A DNA stretch of 64,000 nucleotides from Myotis daubentonii (taxonomy: Eukaryota > Chordata > Mammalia > Chiroptera > Vespertilionidae). The number at the start of each line of letters is the position of its first letter. Within the stretch, counting starts at the first letter, position 1. The position numbers and the translations under genes were made by a program. Location of the stretch: positions 90,138,433-90,202,432 of the forward strand of contig NC_081842.1 of NCBI RefSeq assembly GCF_963259705.1, read 5' to 3'. The notes below the pieces were generated by a model, which had not been told where the DNA came from, did not search any database, and worked only from the letters and a program-made list of their open reading frames with translations. This document shows positions 10,291 through 22,397 of the stretch, in pieces.

Positions 10291-13200
10291 CCTAAGATCA
10301 AAGATTCTAATGTAATGGAAACCCCAAATATAAAATAGGTTGATGATGCCCATGAGGGATAAATAAAGGTGGTGATCCCTGGGAAGCTAATAGGGGATGT
10401 AATATAAATTTTATTGACCTTTGAGGGAAAGATGATACGCTTATCCAAAGTGCAAAGAAAAATTAAGGAGAATTGGGATTTATGTAAATATACCTAAATG
10501 TATTATCTTGGAAGCAAAATTTATCATTTTGGGGATACTCTCCAGTCAAGTTAAAGCTAAAATTTTCTGAGAGTGAGGGAGAGAAAGGAGTACAGAAGCT
10601 TTAAATCAGCAGGCATTGTGGAGTAGAGGTGTATAAGCTAAATATAGAACATGTTGCAACATTGCTGCAGAGCCTAAACTAACTTCAAAACTTTGATCAT
10701 TTTTAATCCATCTGGCCTTGACTTTTCTTCAGGAATTACAAATAATAAGTCATCACTCATTACCCCATAACAAGCTCCCCTTCCTCATCTTTTATTAGTA
10801 TTGTCATCCTCATCCAAATCACCGCAGTTCAAAACCATAAGGACATTTACCTATTCATTCACCTATAACCCAACCAGGTGCCAAGTATATTGAATCTCAG
10901 CAATGTACCTGCATTTTTGTCCATATTTTCTTCCCGCATGGCTACTACTCTAGCTTGGAATATTATTAGTCCTTACTAGACTCACCTCCTGAATTCCAGT
11001 TAGTTTATTCAGATATTTACTTATGTTATACTGTCTAAAAAGCAAACTGAATAAATTTCACTTATTTATTTAAAAGTCTTCAAAGATTTCCTTGGTCTTC
11101 TGCATCTCTAACCAGTATAACCCCTTATCTTATATACCTGCATCTTTGTGATAACATTTAGATCTGTTTTCCAGTTAGTTTCATCTCATACTTTTTCACT
11201 ATTTAAGCCTTATAGTTCTGCCAAATGAATATTTCTCTTATTTCCTATCACAGCCTACATTTTTATTAAGCATCTTTCATTAAGGTCTGGGTTTTATAAT
11301 TATAATACTCCTACCTTCTAAGCTAATTGTATTCACCTACACTTTCAACCATTCTGAAATCCAATCTCCACTGTGATGTGTTTTCTCATCTATCCAGGCA
11401 GCTATGATCTTTTCTACATCTTCTCCCTTCCTCCAGTTTTCTACAGCCTTCATTTGGGCTTTTGTGAGAGTGTGGAAATTTTCCTATTCTGCTTCATAAA
11501 GGCAGATGAGGTGGATTCAAATATATAGTGTTGTTTGTTTGTTTTTTAATTTAGTCATGGGTAGGTAACATAAGATTTTTATCTTCAGTTACTTTATTGG
11601 GGGAAAAACATAGGTATTACACTACTCTGAAGGTGAAATGAAATAAACATGAAAACAATAAGGTATTAGATCAGAATCCTCTTTTCTCTTCCATTCATTT
11701 CTACCATTCTATCATCTAAAATAGTGCCTTTCACAAAACAGCCATACTATTAATATTTGGCAAACTAAATTGAACATGTTAAACATTGTCTTGATAATTG
11801 TACTTAATAATCTTTAAAAATGTAGTGCAGAGTTATATGGTATCATTCATGAGCATCTCACTGAGACCTATTTTCAGGGATTTTTTTTCAAAATAACCTA
11901 TGAAAATCTAGATAATAAAGTGATGGAATTGAGTTTGCTTATTTGTTTTTATTTGGAGATTGGAAGTTAAGTCACAAACCACAAAAAAAAACAGACCAAG
12001 TTGTAGTGCTACCATGAGAATAAAAAAAGGAAATGAAATAAATGAAAGAAAGGTAGAAGGAAGGGCAAAGTAAGATTGATTTTGACTCAAAACGTTAGCT
12101 TTGGGCCAATCCTCAAGAGAACAAATTCGTGGAAAAATACCATGGCTCAAGAAGTAAAGTTACAAAATGAAATGACCTTTGATTAGGTCCCATTATTTTT
12201 CTTCAGGAGATATAATTGACTGAGATCAGCCCTTTAGGAACTAAAGTATGTCTGTATTAAAAACAGAAACCATGCATGCAAGATATGACATTCAACTCTT
12301 ATTTCATAATTTTCACAAACATTTGAAATTTATTAAAAATATTTTAACTACTAATTAAGAAATTTTAAAAAGCCTTTTTTTTTATGTTGCAGTCATTTTC
12401 TTGTCAACAGGAACCTCTTCATGGCAACAAAGCTCTGTAATTCATAGGTGCCTATTTTTAAGACACATTTGGCATGGTTACCAGACATGTTTCTAATTTT
12501 GTATTAAGTACACAATATATAACCAATTTGTTGCCTGAAGGTTGGATTATGGCTTTGCATTTTTGTGAAGTTTTCAACTCATGCTTCAAATGAAATATAC
12601 AGGCTTAGTGGAAGTAACACTTTACTGTAGTTTTTGTTTACCATTTCAGAATATTGCAGAAACCACCATGTTTTAAATCTGCCATGGAAAGCAAAGACAC
12701 CTTGCCAGGGACCCAAAAATGCTATAATAGCGTCTAAAAACCTAGAACAAATTCTTGGTAGGTGATTATCTTATAGGGTCACTAGGTGGTTTCTAAACTC
12801 CACAAGTTAACACAGGCAATGTTCAATACAAGGGCAGCAAGTCTCAAAGGTCTGAAATCACATATTGGAACATGGGCTGGATTTTTTTCTCATAAAACAT
12901 ATTACAAGTGGTGGTAAGATCCTTATGCCCCTTCCCCCATTCCTGAGCTTAATAAAATCAAACTCATTCTCTCTTTATAATGCCATTACATATATAAAAT
13001 ACTATACCATTACTAGTATATCCAATATGCCATTATGTATTCTATTATTATTATAAACTGTTATAATAATGTAATAATAATTGTAATATTTTATAGTTCC
13101 CTCTTTTTACTTCAAATAACTGTACCTAGGATTAGCAGCATTATGTTGTTTGAAATTTCTGCGAGTTTTACCTGTCTTTGGGTGAAGAGAGCAGTTAAAT

Positions 13201-13382
13201 ATGTCATTGACACTGAGCCAGGAACTAGATGCCCACAAATTTGGCATTTTTAACATTTTCAGAATTCTTTTTATGCCCAGGTATTTCTATTCATCTACAT
13301 AGATGATATATATTGATATTCTTGAAATGGTACATCAACTTAAGAAAGAAAAAATAGAAAAAAACATATCAGTTTCTCTATT
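10291..13382. other. Unassigned non-coding stretch
   Basis: About 3.1 kb without a gene or clear transposon. Parts of 10700-11470 weakly resemble an ancient mammalian LINE (many CT-rich phrases). AT-rich tracts lie near 12330-12360 and 13030-13090. Short frames here have no recognisable domain. Confidence 0.45.
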
Positions 13383-13535
13383 AGAGGGGGAGAGATCAAC
13401 CAAAGGACTTGTATGCATGCATATAAGCATAACCAATGGACACAGACGCCAAGGGGGTGAAGGCATGAGGGGGGCGGGGGGCAATAGGGGGATAAGGACA
13501 CATATGTAATACCTTAATCAATAAAGAAAAAAAAG
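13383..13535 (+). mobile_element. L1 3'-UTR fragment
   Basis: Carries the bat L1 3'-UTR phrases GTATGCATGCATATAAGCAT and ACCAATGGACACAGAC, then a G-rich tract and CACATATGTAATACCTT with AATAAAG and an A-rich tail. Strongly 5'-truncated. Confidence 0.85.
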
Positions 13536-14066
13536 AATAAAGAAAATAAAATGATGTCTGTCTGTGAGCCTGATCCTTTGGTCCTGTTCAGTTGTGGTCT
13601 TTTGACCTTCCCTCAAGGTGGGGTATGAAGGATGTTTCTGTGAATTTCTCCATTTCAAAATTTTGCACTCTTATTGAATGACTTAATCTTTTCTTCCTTA
13701 GTCAGCACCTTACTTACTAAATCCTCCCTTATCCCCAGATGGATCCTGACGGTTCAGTGATGGATGCTGTACTTTCTTATCTTCATCTGCATTATGTTGG
13801 GGGAATTTTACTCTAAGTTATTCCCAGGTAATGCAACAAATACATAGGTACACAGGACCCTAGATTATCACACCTGATGCTAAGGTTTGATGAAACCCAC
13901 GACTTCCCATGTTGCCATTTTACACTGGCGTTACCACTCAGTTTCATTCACTCTGCTCCAGCTAAGCATATATTTTTACTCTTTACTCTTTGAATATATT
14001 AGTTTTCCTTATGTTCCTCATTGTCAGAATTTCCAAAAGGGTAGATACTGTTCACTACTTTCCCTT
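13536..14066. other. Unassigned non-coding stretch
   Basis: Nothing recognisable on either strand; no credible frame. Confidence 0.45.
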
Positions 14067-14275
14067 TAAAAATAAATGTTTTATTGATTTTAGAGGGGCG
14101 GGGAGGAAGAGGGAGAAAGAGAAACATGAGTGAGAAGTATAGGTCAGCTGCATCTTGCACTCCCATACTGGGGGTTAAGCCTGCAACCCAGGCATGTGTC
14201 CTGAGGGAAATAGAACCAGTGATCTCTCCATGTATGGGATGACACCCAACCAAGGAAGCCACACCAACCAGGGCT
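14067..14275 (-). mobile_element. Diverged tRNA-derived SINE
   Basis: Minus-strand SINE: TTTTATTGATTTTAGAG tail region, GA-rich segment, then degraded tRNA-related head ending GCCACACCAACCAGGGC. More diverged from VES than the copies at 34685 or 54402. Only a weak target duplication (CTACTT) is visible. Confidence 0.8.
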
Positions 14276-15530
14276 CTGCTACTTGTCTTTGAGTCTCTAG
14301 TGTTTAACATTGTCTCTGGCATCAAGTGATTGTTTAAAGAATAACATACTTAAAAATATTTTTAAATACAAAATATTTATACTATTAATTAGTAATCAAA
14401 CTCAAGGTCACAAAAGGTGTCCTTAGATAAAACAGGTGCTCTGTGTTCTGAGGAATTTGGATATTGATTTAAATCAATAAATAAAACCAATAAGAAATTA
14501 TGAAATTAAAAGTGTTTTAAATTGCTACCCTGGCGATGTGTGTGGTAAAAGAAACTGTCAAGAGTATCCTTTATGGCCATCAAAAGGTGAAAATCAAATT
14601 GAAATCACAAGTGATGAAAAGTAATAAAAATATTGCATAAGCCATGTAGATATAATAAGCATACATCATGTAAATATTCTTACATGATCAGATTTTGCTC
14701 CAATATTTTACCTCTCTTAATAGATACTCTGTTAATCTGTTTAGGGATCAGAGAATAGGCAATGAGAATAAATAGTGAGTCTTCATCTTTGAAATGCTGC
14801 CCCAAAGACCTTAATCAACAACTATTGATTTTAAGTCTAAAGGGAGGTCAGCCACATCCATGTACATTAATATTTATTAAAAGTTGTAGGTGAGGTATAA
14901 TGAAATTAGATTTTCTATTTATCTGCATTTAGATAGCAAGGAAATTAGGCTGTAAAAGCACCAGTAATTGATTTTAGTTGTTTTCTTTACTTTAGCATGG
15001 GAGGCTTCAGGTGCTGACTTGTGAGTGAATTCAGAGGTGATGTTTACATGACTCAAACCTGAGGACAGAGGGCTCCAATACTTTTATCATAAAATCGGAT
15101 TTAAGGGACAAGCAGTTATCTACATAGCAGCAGCAATGTCATCTTAAATTCTCTGTAATATGTTTCTTTTTCTTCTTCCATAGGGAATATTGCACTTACA
15201 AAGGACTAGTAAGGGTGATAAGAGGGAACTTGGTATGACCTCACACATTTAGGAATCTTATACTACTCAGAGATGAAGTCAACTGAAAGCAATGCATTCA
15301 AATTCAACAAAAGCTTATTTTATCTATTGAACTGGATGTTTGAAAATTATGTAAAGGGAGGGAAAATAGGAAGAAAAACAAGAATAAGGATACAATATTT
15401 TAATGTTTTTTATATTTCAATTATTCTTTCCTATATTTTTAACATCTCAAAACTGATGGACTTGGTTATTATAGGGTAGGGAGCTACAGGTGTAGTGCAA
15501 ATGATACTATGGAGAAAACTACAGCATATA
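14276..15530. other. Unassigned AT-rich stretch
   Basis: No recognisable repeat or gene. The final bases up to TA at 15529-15530 form the left flank of the Tc1/mariner element. Confidence 0.45.
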
Positions 15531-16105
15531 AAGGGTGTCCCAAAATTCACGCAGGAAGTAATTTTGATAGAAAACACAGGTTTATAATTAAAAATTGTAG
15601 ATTTTTTTATTGATTCATAAAGTATACAGTATAGGGTTATGTATGGAATAGCATATCGGGTGAATGGCCTCCACAGCTTTGCTGGCACGTACGCACTCTT
15701 TTGTTATTGCCTGAGTGGCCACATTTTCGAAGCAGAATGGTCCGATGATGCCTCCAGCCCCAAATCCACACCAAACAGTGACACGCTGTGGATGCATTTG
15801 TTTCTCAACAATAACTCGTGGATTTTCTGAACCCCAAATGTGACAATTTTGTCGATTAACCAAGCCATCAAGATGAAAATGAGCCTCATCGAAATTCAGC
15901 CACATTTATGCAAAACGGTCATGGAAATTTCAACAAAAGAGTGTGTACGTGCCAGCAAAGCCATGGAGGCCATTTACCTGATATGCTATTCCATATATAA
16001 CCCTATACTGTATACTTTATGAAACAATAAAAAATTTACAATTTTTAATTATAAACCTGTGTTTTCTATCAAAATTACTTCTTGCGTGAATTTTGGGATA
16101 CCCTT
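15531..16105. mobile_element. Tc1/mariner element with long inverted repeats
   Basis: Ends AAGGGTGTCCCAAAATTCAC and, inverted, AAGGGTATCCCAAAATTCAC, flanked by TA (15529-15530, 16106-16107). The inverted repeat does not stop at the termini: about 165 bp at each end (15531-15697 and 15945-16105) are inverted copies, including coding sequence. Both strands therefore encode the same peptide, KECVRASKA.EAI. The middle holds a transposase remnant. 575 bp, defective foldback-type derivative. Confidence 0.88.
15615..15905 (-). pseudogene. Tc1/mariner (DDE_3-type) transposase fragment
   Basis: A 96-codon minus-strand frame begins MWLNFDEAHFHLDG, which looks like the region around the first or second catalytic Asp of IS630/Tc1/mariner DDE transposases. 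It continues with VTVWCGFGAGGIIGP, a motif common in arthropod elements of this superfamily. A full transposase is about 340 residues; this is an internal fragment whose C-terminal part (from ITKECVRA) lies in the inverted repeat. It lacks the DNA-binding domain and the complete triad, so it is inactive. Confidence 0.8.
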
Positions 16106-16107
16106 TA

Positions 16108-16636
16108 ATTTGCAGGCCAATCACGTGATGCAGTTCCATGAGTATTGTGACAAAATTGGGGCAACCTGCACAGCTATGTATTTAAAAATTCTGCTCATTC
16201 TTCTATTTTAGAGACGAGGTGGAAATTCACACTTTGTCCCTGTCACCTGTATCGTTCACCCACAGAGGATTATTTTCCCACAAAGAAATACGTACCTACA
16301 ACGCATGGCAGCACAAGGACATATAGCAGAAAGGAGACAGCACCAATGATCAGGATAAAGTGGACTCATATAGTGTGTAATTTGCCTTAATATTTGAATT
16401 GATATAATTACTCACACTCTTTCACAGCATTTTCATGTCATTATAAATGCACAGCACTTGTCTCCAAGATACCATGTGTATCAAAATCAGTATCTTTACA
16501 CAAGAATGTTTATAATAGAGACTAACCAACTATTTAACCATACCCATTTTTCTAATTCCTAGGTACATAGCTCGACCACAATCCTTTAATTGTTACTAGG
16601 TCGTTGACAATAAAACAGCAATACCATTTTGTAGTA
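16108..16636. other. Unassigned non-coding stretch
   Basis: No recognisable transposon boundary, frame or structured RNA. Confidence 0.45.
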
Positions 16637-17766
16637 TTTTTAAAAAATTTATATCTATTGTTGAAAGTATTACAGATGTTCCCCACTTTCCCCCATTGAC
16701 CCCTTCCTACACACACCTCCCCACCCAAGCCTTCACCACAGTATTGTCTGTGTTCATGAGCAATGCATGTATGCATATAAGTTCTTTGATTAATATCACC
16801 CCACCCACTCACCCACCATGCCCACCTCCCTCTGAGATTCCACAGTCTGTTCCAGGCTTCTATGTCTCTAGATCTACTTTGTTCACCAGTTTATTGTGTT
16901 TATTAAATTCCAGATATGAGTGAGATCATGTGATACTTATCTTTCTATGATTGGCCTATTTCTCTTAGCATAATTCTTTTCAGGGCCCTCCATACTGTTT
17001 CAAAGGGTAAGAGATATTTCTTTTTTATAGCTGCATAGTATTCCATGGTGTAAATGGACCACAGCTTTTTTACCCACTCATCTACTGATGGGCACTTGGG
17101 CTGTTTCCAGATCTTAGCTATTGTAAATCGGGCTGCTATGAACATAGGCATGCATACATTTTTTTCTGTTTGGTATTTTGTGTTTGTTAGGATACATTCT
17201 TAGAAGTGGAACACTGGGTCAAATGGCAGTTCTATACTTAATTTTTTGAGGGAACGCCTTACTTATTTCCACAGTGGCTGCACCAGTCTGCATGCCCACC
17301 ATCAGTGTACTAGGTTTTCCTTTTCTCCCCATCCTCCCCAGCACCTGTTGTCTGCTGATTTGTTGATGGTAGCCATTCTTACAGATGTGAGGTGATACCT
17401 CATTGTTGTTTTATTTTGCATCTCTCTGATGATCAGTGCCTGAACATTTTTTCATATGTATGTTGGCCTTCTGTATGTCCTCTTTGGCAAACTGTCTATT
17501 TAGGTCCTTTGCCCATTTTTTAATCGGGTTGTTTGTCTTTCTTTTGTTAAATTGTGTAAGTTCCTTATAAATTTTGGATATTAATCCCTTATCAGATGTG
17601 CTCTTGCTAAATATGTTTTTCCATACCATGGGCTCCTTTTTCATTTTGTTGATATTTTCTCTTGCTGTGCAAAACCTTTTTATTTTTGATGTTGTAGTGT
17701 TAGTTGAGCAAGAAATAGTGTTAGTCTGCTTGAGCCAGTATACGTTTTCCATTGGTCTATATTTAT
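16637..17766 (-). mobile_element. 5'-truncated LINE-1, 3' end of ORF2
   Basis: Minus strand: 3' UTR (16637-16930) then ORF2 C-terminal region. Frames at 16945-17151 (FTIAKIWKQPKCPSVDEW, IYTMEYYAAIKK) and 17411-17752 ([36 protein letters not shown]) are classic L1 ORF2 C-terminal motifs. They lie in separate frames, so it carries frameshifts. No EN or RT remains. I see no clean target duplication. Confidence 0.9.
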
Positions 17767-19824
17767 AAGAACAGCTAGGATAACCTTGACTTATACCATA
17801 GCCCTACTGCAGGTAGTATTCTAAAGGCACAATGGATGTGCGTCAGTCACTCTATTCCCCTTTGTGAAAAATTATCTGACCTTTTCTTACTTCGCACCTC
17901 TCTTCTCTAGCTTCATTTCAATGGCTTCGGTCTTTTTGCTCACTTGAAATTAGCAGGAGGGTTTAGATTCCCCACTGAAGCCCTGGTGTGTCCTAGGACA
18001 AGGCTGGCACATATTCTTCATCTCTGATGTTTTCTGCTACTGGACACTTTGTATAACATCTTCACCCAGTCCAGTCTGTGGCTAGGACGCCACCAAGCAC
18101 TGGCTCCTTCATTATTGAGTGCCCTGGCCATTTTTGCTTCATGCAGATATAGATTCTGCTGCTAGAAAATTAAAACAGGAGATGCGTTGGTTTCTCATTG
18201 ATGTCACTATGCAGAGAACACTGAAAACCAACAGTCAATAGCCAGAATTATAAAAGCCAAGTCCAACCCCTCCTGGGAAGAACAAAAGTAGCGGGTTTAT
18301 GACATTTGTCATTACCCAAGTCAGAAAGCCTGGCATTTAGAAGTTCAGAAAGTAAAATATAGAGGTAATACTGTGGTAAAAATAGTGCATACATGACAAT
18401 ATTATTTAAAATATTTTAAAATTATGGTCTCTATGTGTAAGTTTATGTATTTGTTTTGAGAAGTTACTGGCTCTGTTTTACACTAACTGGCCCAGTTCAG
18501 AAAATAAAATATAGTGGTAATACTGTGGTAAAAATAGTGCAGACATGAAAATACTATTTAAAATGATAACCGTGTGTACCGGTTTACTTGTTTGTTTGTT
18601 TGTTTTGAGAAGTTATTGGCCCTGTTTAAGACTAACTGGCCCAGCACAAGACTAACTCCAGACTTTGTAACAAGTAGATATAAGTCTGCGAAAGCCCTGG
18701 TTAGTAATGACTCAGGATTTGAAAGGACCTAATGCCACAGATTGAGAGATCAGCATCTACAGGTGAAAAAGGCTGGAACTGGCTGACAATGATTTGGAGT
18801 AAGTAGCCAATTCAATATGCTGCTGCTTGTAGTAATAACCAAATCTGAGGTCATCTAGAGGCATCTACTGTAGGTGAGTTCCAAGAGGAGGAAAATCCTA
18901 TTTTAGAAATAGATAAATGTCTCAATCTCCATTTTAAGATTTATTGTGGATAGCTAGGCATTTTGAGTCTCTTCAGTGCATTGTACAGAGTCACAAGGTG
19001 AAGAACTCTTAGTTGATTTGTTTTTAACTTTCTGCAGGGGTCATGGTAAGTTCTCTCTTATCACTCTTTTCTCATTCAATAATCCTCCAGGGAAGAAGCC
19101 TGCCTGACTTCCGTCCTCATTCCTAATCACACATAGACAACATCACCTTTACAATTTCTTTCCTTCAATACTGGTTTCTAAATGTTTTAGTTTTCTTGGG
19201 TCTATTTAGTACATTTAAATGCAGATACAGAGCATAGAATTATCAAAACCTCAATTTGTGTTTTTTATTAACAAATAATACTTATTAAGTCTCTTTTAAA
19301 TAGTTTATACCTATAGTGACCTTGGTCTTTTAAATTTTATATTTTAAATTATTTCTAATTAATCCTCTTTCTTATTATAGCTTCAGAGTTATAATAAAAG
19401 ACTTTTCACAATAAAATATTACTCTAAATATATGTGATAGATACCCACATAGATGCATACAAAATGTAAAATATATTTTGTTAAAATATCTTTTGTTATT
19501 CTTTAATATGTTTTTAAGGGCACTTTTTAAAATTGCCCCTGGGAAAAATATAATAAATAGGAACTACAGTATTTAATTAAAACTATTATAGAAAACTGGT
19601 AAAAAATGTTGTATAACACTTTAGCAAAAAAATTGAACTGCATGCAGACCATAGTATTTTACACTTCAAGATATTAATGAGTGCACTGATATGCTCAAGG
19701 ACACATTAAATAATTAATATTCAACAATAAAATGTTTTAGCAAAACTGGAAAGCAGCGATTTTTAAATTAGGACATAGCCATACAGTTAAAACAATGCAT
19801 TGTATAATTCCCATTTATCAGTAT
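17767..19824. other. Unassigned stretch with a local tandem duplication
   Basis: No gene or named transposon recognised. It contains the 150-bp duplication at 18346-18645. The right end is the target site of the HAL1-like element. Confidence 0.45.
18346..18645 (+). repeat. Two-copy tandem repeat, about 150 bp
   Basis: Unit 1 (18346-18497) and unit 2 (18498-18645) share TAATACTGTGGTAAAAATAG, TTTTGAGAAGTTA and CTAACTGGCCCAG in the same order. Divergence is moderate and unit 2 has a TTTG microsatellite expansion. Confidence 0.85.
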
Positions 19825-19842
19825 TATGATCTACTACTTTTA

Positions 19843-22204
19843 TTTATTTTTTATTGCTATTTATGATTTTTTATTTTATTTTTTAAATCTTTATTGTTCA
19901 GACTATTACATTTGTTCCTCTTTTTTCCCCCCATAGCTCCCCTCCACCTGGTTCCCACCCCACCCTCTGCCCTTATCACCCCCCACTGTCCTCATCCATA
20001 GGTGTACGATTTCTGTCCAATCTCTTCCCGTAACCCCCACTCCCCTTTCCCCCAGAGAATAGTCAGTCCATTCCTTTCTATGCCCCTGATTCTGTTATAT
20101 TCAACAGTTTATTCTGTTCATCACATTATTTATTCACTTGAGTTTTAGATTCACTTGTTGATAGATGTGTATTTGTTGTTCATAATTTTTATCTTTACCT
20201 TTTTCTTCTTCTTCCTCTTCTTAAAGGATACCTTTCAGCATTTCATATAATACTGGTTTGGTAGTGATGAACTCCTTTAGCTTTTTCTTATCTGTGAAGC
20301 TCTTTATCTGACCTTCAATTCTGAATGATAGCTTTGCTAGGTAAAGTAATCTTGGTTGTAGGTTCTTGCTATTCATCACTTTGAATATTTCTTGCCACTC
20401 CCTTCTGGCCTGCATAGTTTCTGTTGAGAAATCAGCTGACAGTCGTATGGGTACTCCCTCGTAGGTAACTAACTGTTTTTCTCTTTCTGCTTTTAAGATT
20501 CTCTCTTTGTCTTTTGCTCTTGGCATTTTAATTATGATGTGTCTTGGTGTGGTCCTCTTTGGATTCCTTTTGTTTGGGGTTCTCTGTGCTTGCTGGACTT
20601 GTAAGTCTATTTCTTTCACCAGGTGGGGGAAGTTTTCTGTCATTATTGCTCTCTCTTCTTCTGGAACCCCTATAATTTGGATGTTGGTACGCTTGAAGTT
20701 GTCCCAGAGGCTCCTTACACTATCTTCATATTTTTGGATTCTTTTTTTTATTTGTTTTTCCTGTTGGGTGTTTTTTGCTTCTTCGTATTTCAAATCTTTG
20801 ACTTGATTCTTGCGATGCTCTAGTCTGCTGTTGAAACTCTGTATAATATTCTTTATTTCAGTCAGTGTATGCTTAATTTCTAGTTGGTCCTTTTTCATAT
20901 CCTCGAGGGTCTCACTAGATTTCTTGAGGGTCTCACTAAAATTATCGGCAGTCTCACTAGACTTATTGAGGGTCTTACTAAATTTATCGGCGATTTCTAG
21001 AAAATTCTTGAAAAACCTTAAAAGTGTGGTTTTGAACTCTATATCTAGTAGTTTGCTTTCCTCCATTTCTGTCATGTGTGACCTGTTTCTTTGTCTCTGC
21101 AATTTTTATGCTTCCCTGTGTTGATAGAATGGCTTTCTGTGCTAGGTGTCCTATAGGGCCCAGTGGCTCAGCCTCCCCAATTCCCTGAGGTGGACACTCT
21201 TGGTGCACCCCTTTGTGGGCTTTGTGCACAGTCTTGTTGTAGTTAAGCCTTGATTGTTGTAGGTATCACTGGGAGGAATTGACCTCCAGGCCAATTGGCT
21301 GTGAGAATCAGCTGTGTCTGCAGTGGGAGAACTTCTGTGCTGGAGACACCCTTCTGGGGCAAGACTTGCTTCAGTGGGGCTTTGGTGCTCACTGAGTCTG
21401 CCCCCTGAGTGTGTTCCTCATGGATCTGAGGAGTTGTAATCTGGATGGCCCCACTCCGACCACTGGGTACACTGGCTCTTGGATCTAAGGAGGTGCTAAT
21501 TTAGCCTCTGCCTGAGGCTACCCAGCAGGAGCCCAGCTGTGAAGCAATGTAAGTTGCTGTGGGGCCTTGGGCTTTCTCTTGGATGTTCTGGATTTCTCTG
21601 ATCTAGCTGCAGTTTGCTAGGTAATTTTCAGATTGCAAAGGGCCAGGCCTTTCATATGCAAAATCATCTGTGCACAGCTTGGGTGGGGTGGGGTCTCAGG
21701 GGATCAACAGGGTGCAGCAAACAGCTATGGCTGCTCCTCAGTCCTGCCCTAAGAGGCCCCACTTCTCAGTGTCCCACTAATCTCTGCAAACACCTCTGAG
21801 AGAAAGCCGCCCTGGAGATCCGACCGATGACAGACAGTTCAGTTTCTCCAGTATGAGTCTGGGTCCCCAGATACTCACCCGGAACTGGAGTTCAGAGCAT
21901 TCGGGAACTTGAGACTCCCTCCCGGCTGAAAAAGACAACCATGTCCCCAGTTGCCAGCCCCTTCCACATGCGCCGTGTCCTCAGCTGTCAGCCTTTTCCG
22001 CATGCGCTTCTGTACCTCTGCACTTTACTTCTGTACCTCCTCTGAGTCTCAATGTGCTTTTCTCTTTCCTTCTTGTTGTAGAATTTCCACTCAGCCAGTC
22101 TTCCTGTGGTTCTGTATGATTTCCGTTGTTTTTCAGTTGTATTTTTTAAATGGTTGTGCGAGGCAGCAATTTCTGGTGTTTACCTATGCCGCCATCTTGG
22201 TTTC
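19843..22204 (-). mobile_element. Full-length HAL1-like (ORF1-only) LINE
   Basis: A 2.36-kb insertion with a perfect 18-bp target duplication TATGATCTACTACTTTTA (19825-19842 and 22205-22222). On the minus strand it has a 5' UTR of about 1.1 kb starting GAAACCAAGATGGCGGCATA, one intact ORF1 (21102-20221), a 3' UTR of about 0.35 kb with G-rich tract and AACAATAAAG signal, and a T-run (poly(A)) on the left. There is no ORF2. This is the half-L1 organisation described for HAL1 families, which would depend on L1 ORF2p in trans. The 5' UTR aligns with the L1 start at 63735. The intact frame and perfect duplication suggest a fairly recent insertion. Confidence 0.85.
20221..21102 (-). CDS. L1 ORF1p-like RNA-binding protein (HAL1-like)
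   Basis: 293 codons, minus strand, uninterrupted. L1 ORF1p is a trimeric RNA-binding chaperone that coats the LINE RNA in cytoplasmic RNPs. The start MQRQRNRSHM corresponds to the usual M.RQRN start of mammalian ORF1p, and upstream in frame there is a stop. Residues about 25-120 form a Lys/Glu/Ser-rich coiled coil with a 14-residue repeat (FSKTLNKSSETADN then FSETLKKSSETLED). Residues about 135-195 fit the RRM-like domain (NIQIIGVPEEE). Residues about 200-293 fit the C-terminal domain (PRHIIIKMPRAKDKERIL, REWQEIFKVM). It is shorter than human ORF1p (338 aa), mainly in the coiled coil. Whether it is expressed cannot be told from sequence. Confidence 0.88.
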   Translation of the reverse strand: MQRQRNRSHMTEMEESKLLDIEFKTTLLRFFKNFLEIADKFSKTLNKSSETADNFSETLKKSSETLEDMKKDQLEIKHTLTEIKNIIQSFNSRLEHRKNQVKDLKYEEAKNTQQEKQIKKRIQKYEDSVRSLWDNFKRTNIQIIGVPEEERAIMTENFPHLVKEIDLQVQQAQRTPNKRNPKRTTPRHIIIKMPRAKDKERILKAEREKQLVTYEGVPIRLSADFSTETMQARREWQEIFKVMNSKNLQPRLLYLAKLSFRIEGQIKSFTDKKKLKEFITTKPVLYEMLKGIL

Positions 22205-22397
22205 TATGATCTACTACTTTTAATTTCTACTTAATAAAAGAACCTCTGAACATATATTCTATGTTTATAAAAAAATATTGCTTTTAAAAAATTGCAAAAT
22301 AAATGCATCCTGATTGAATATGTTTTTTTAAAAAAATATGAAATAGAGTGAACTTTCCTATCATATCCCAATTCACTCTAAAAAAAAAAAAGTGTAG

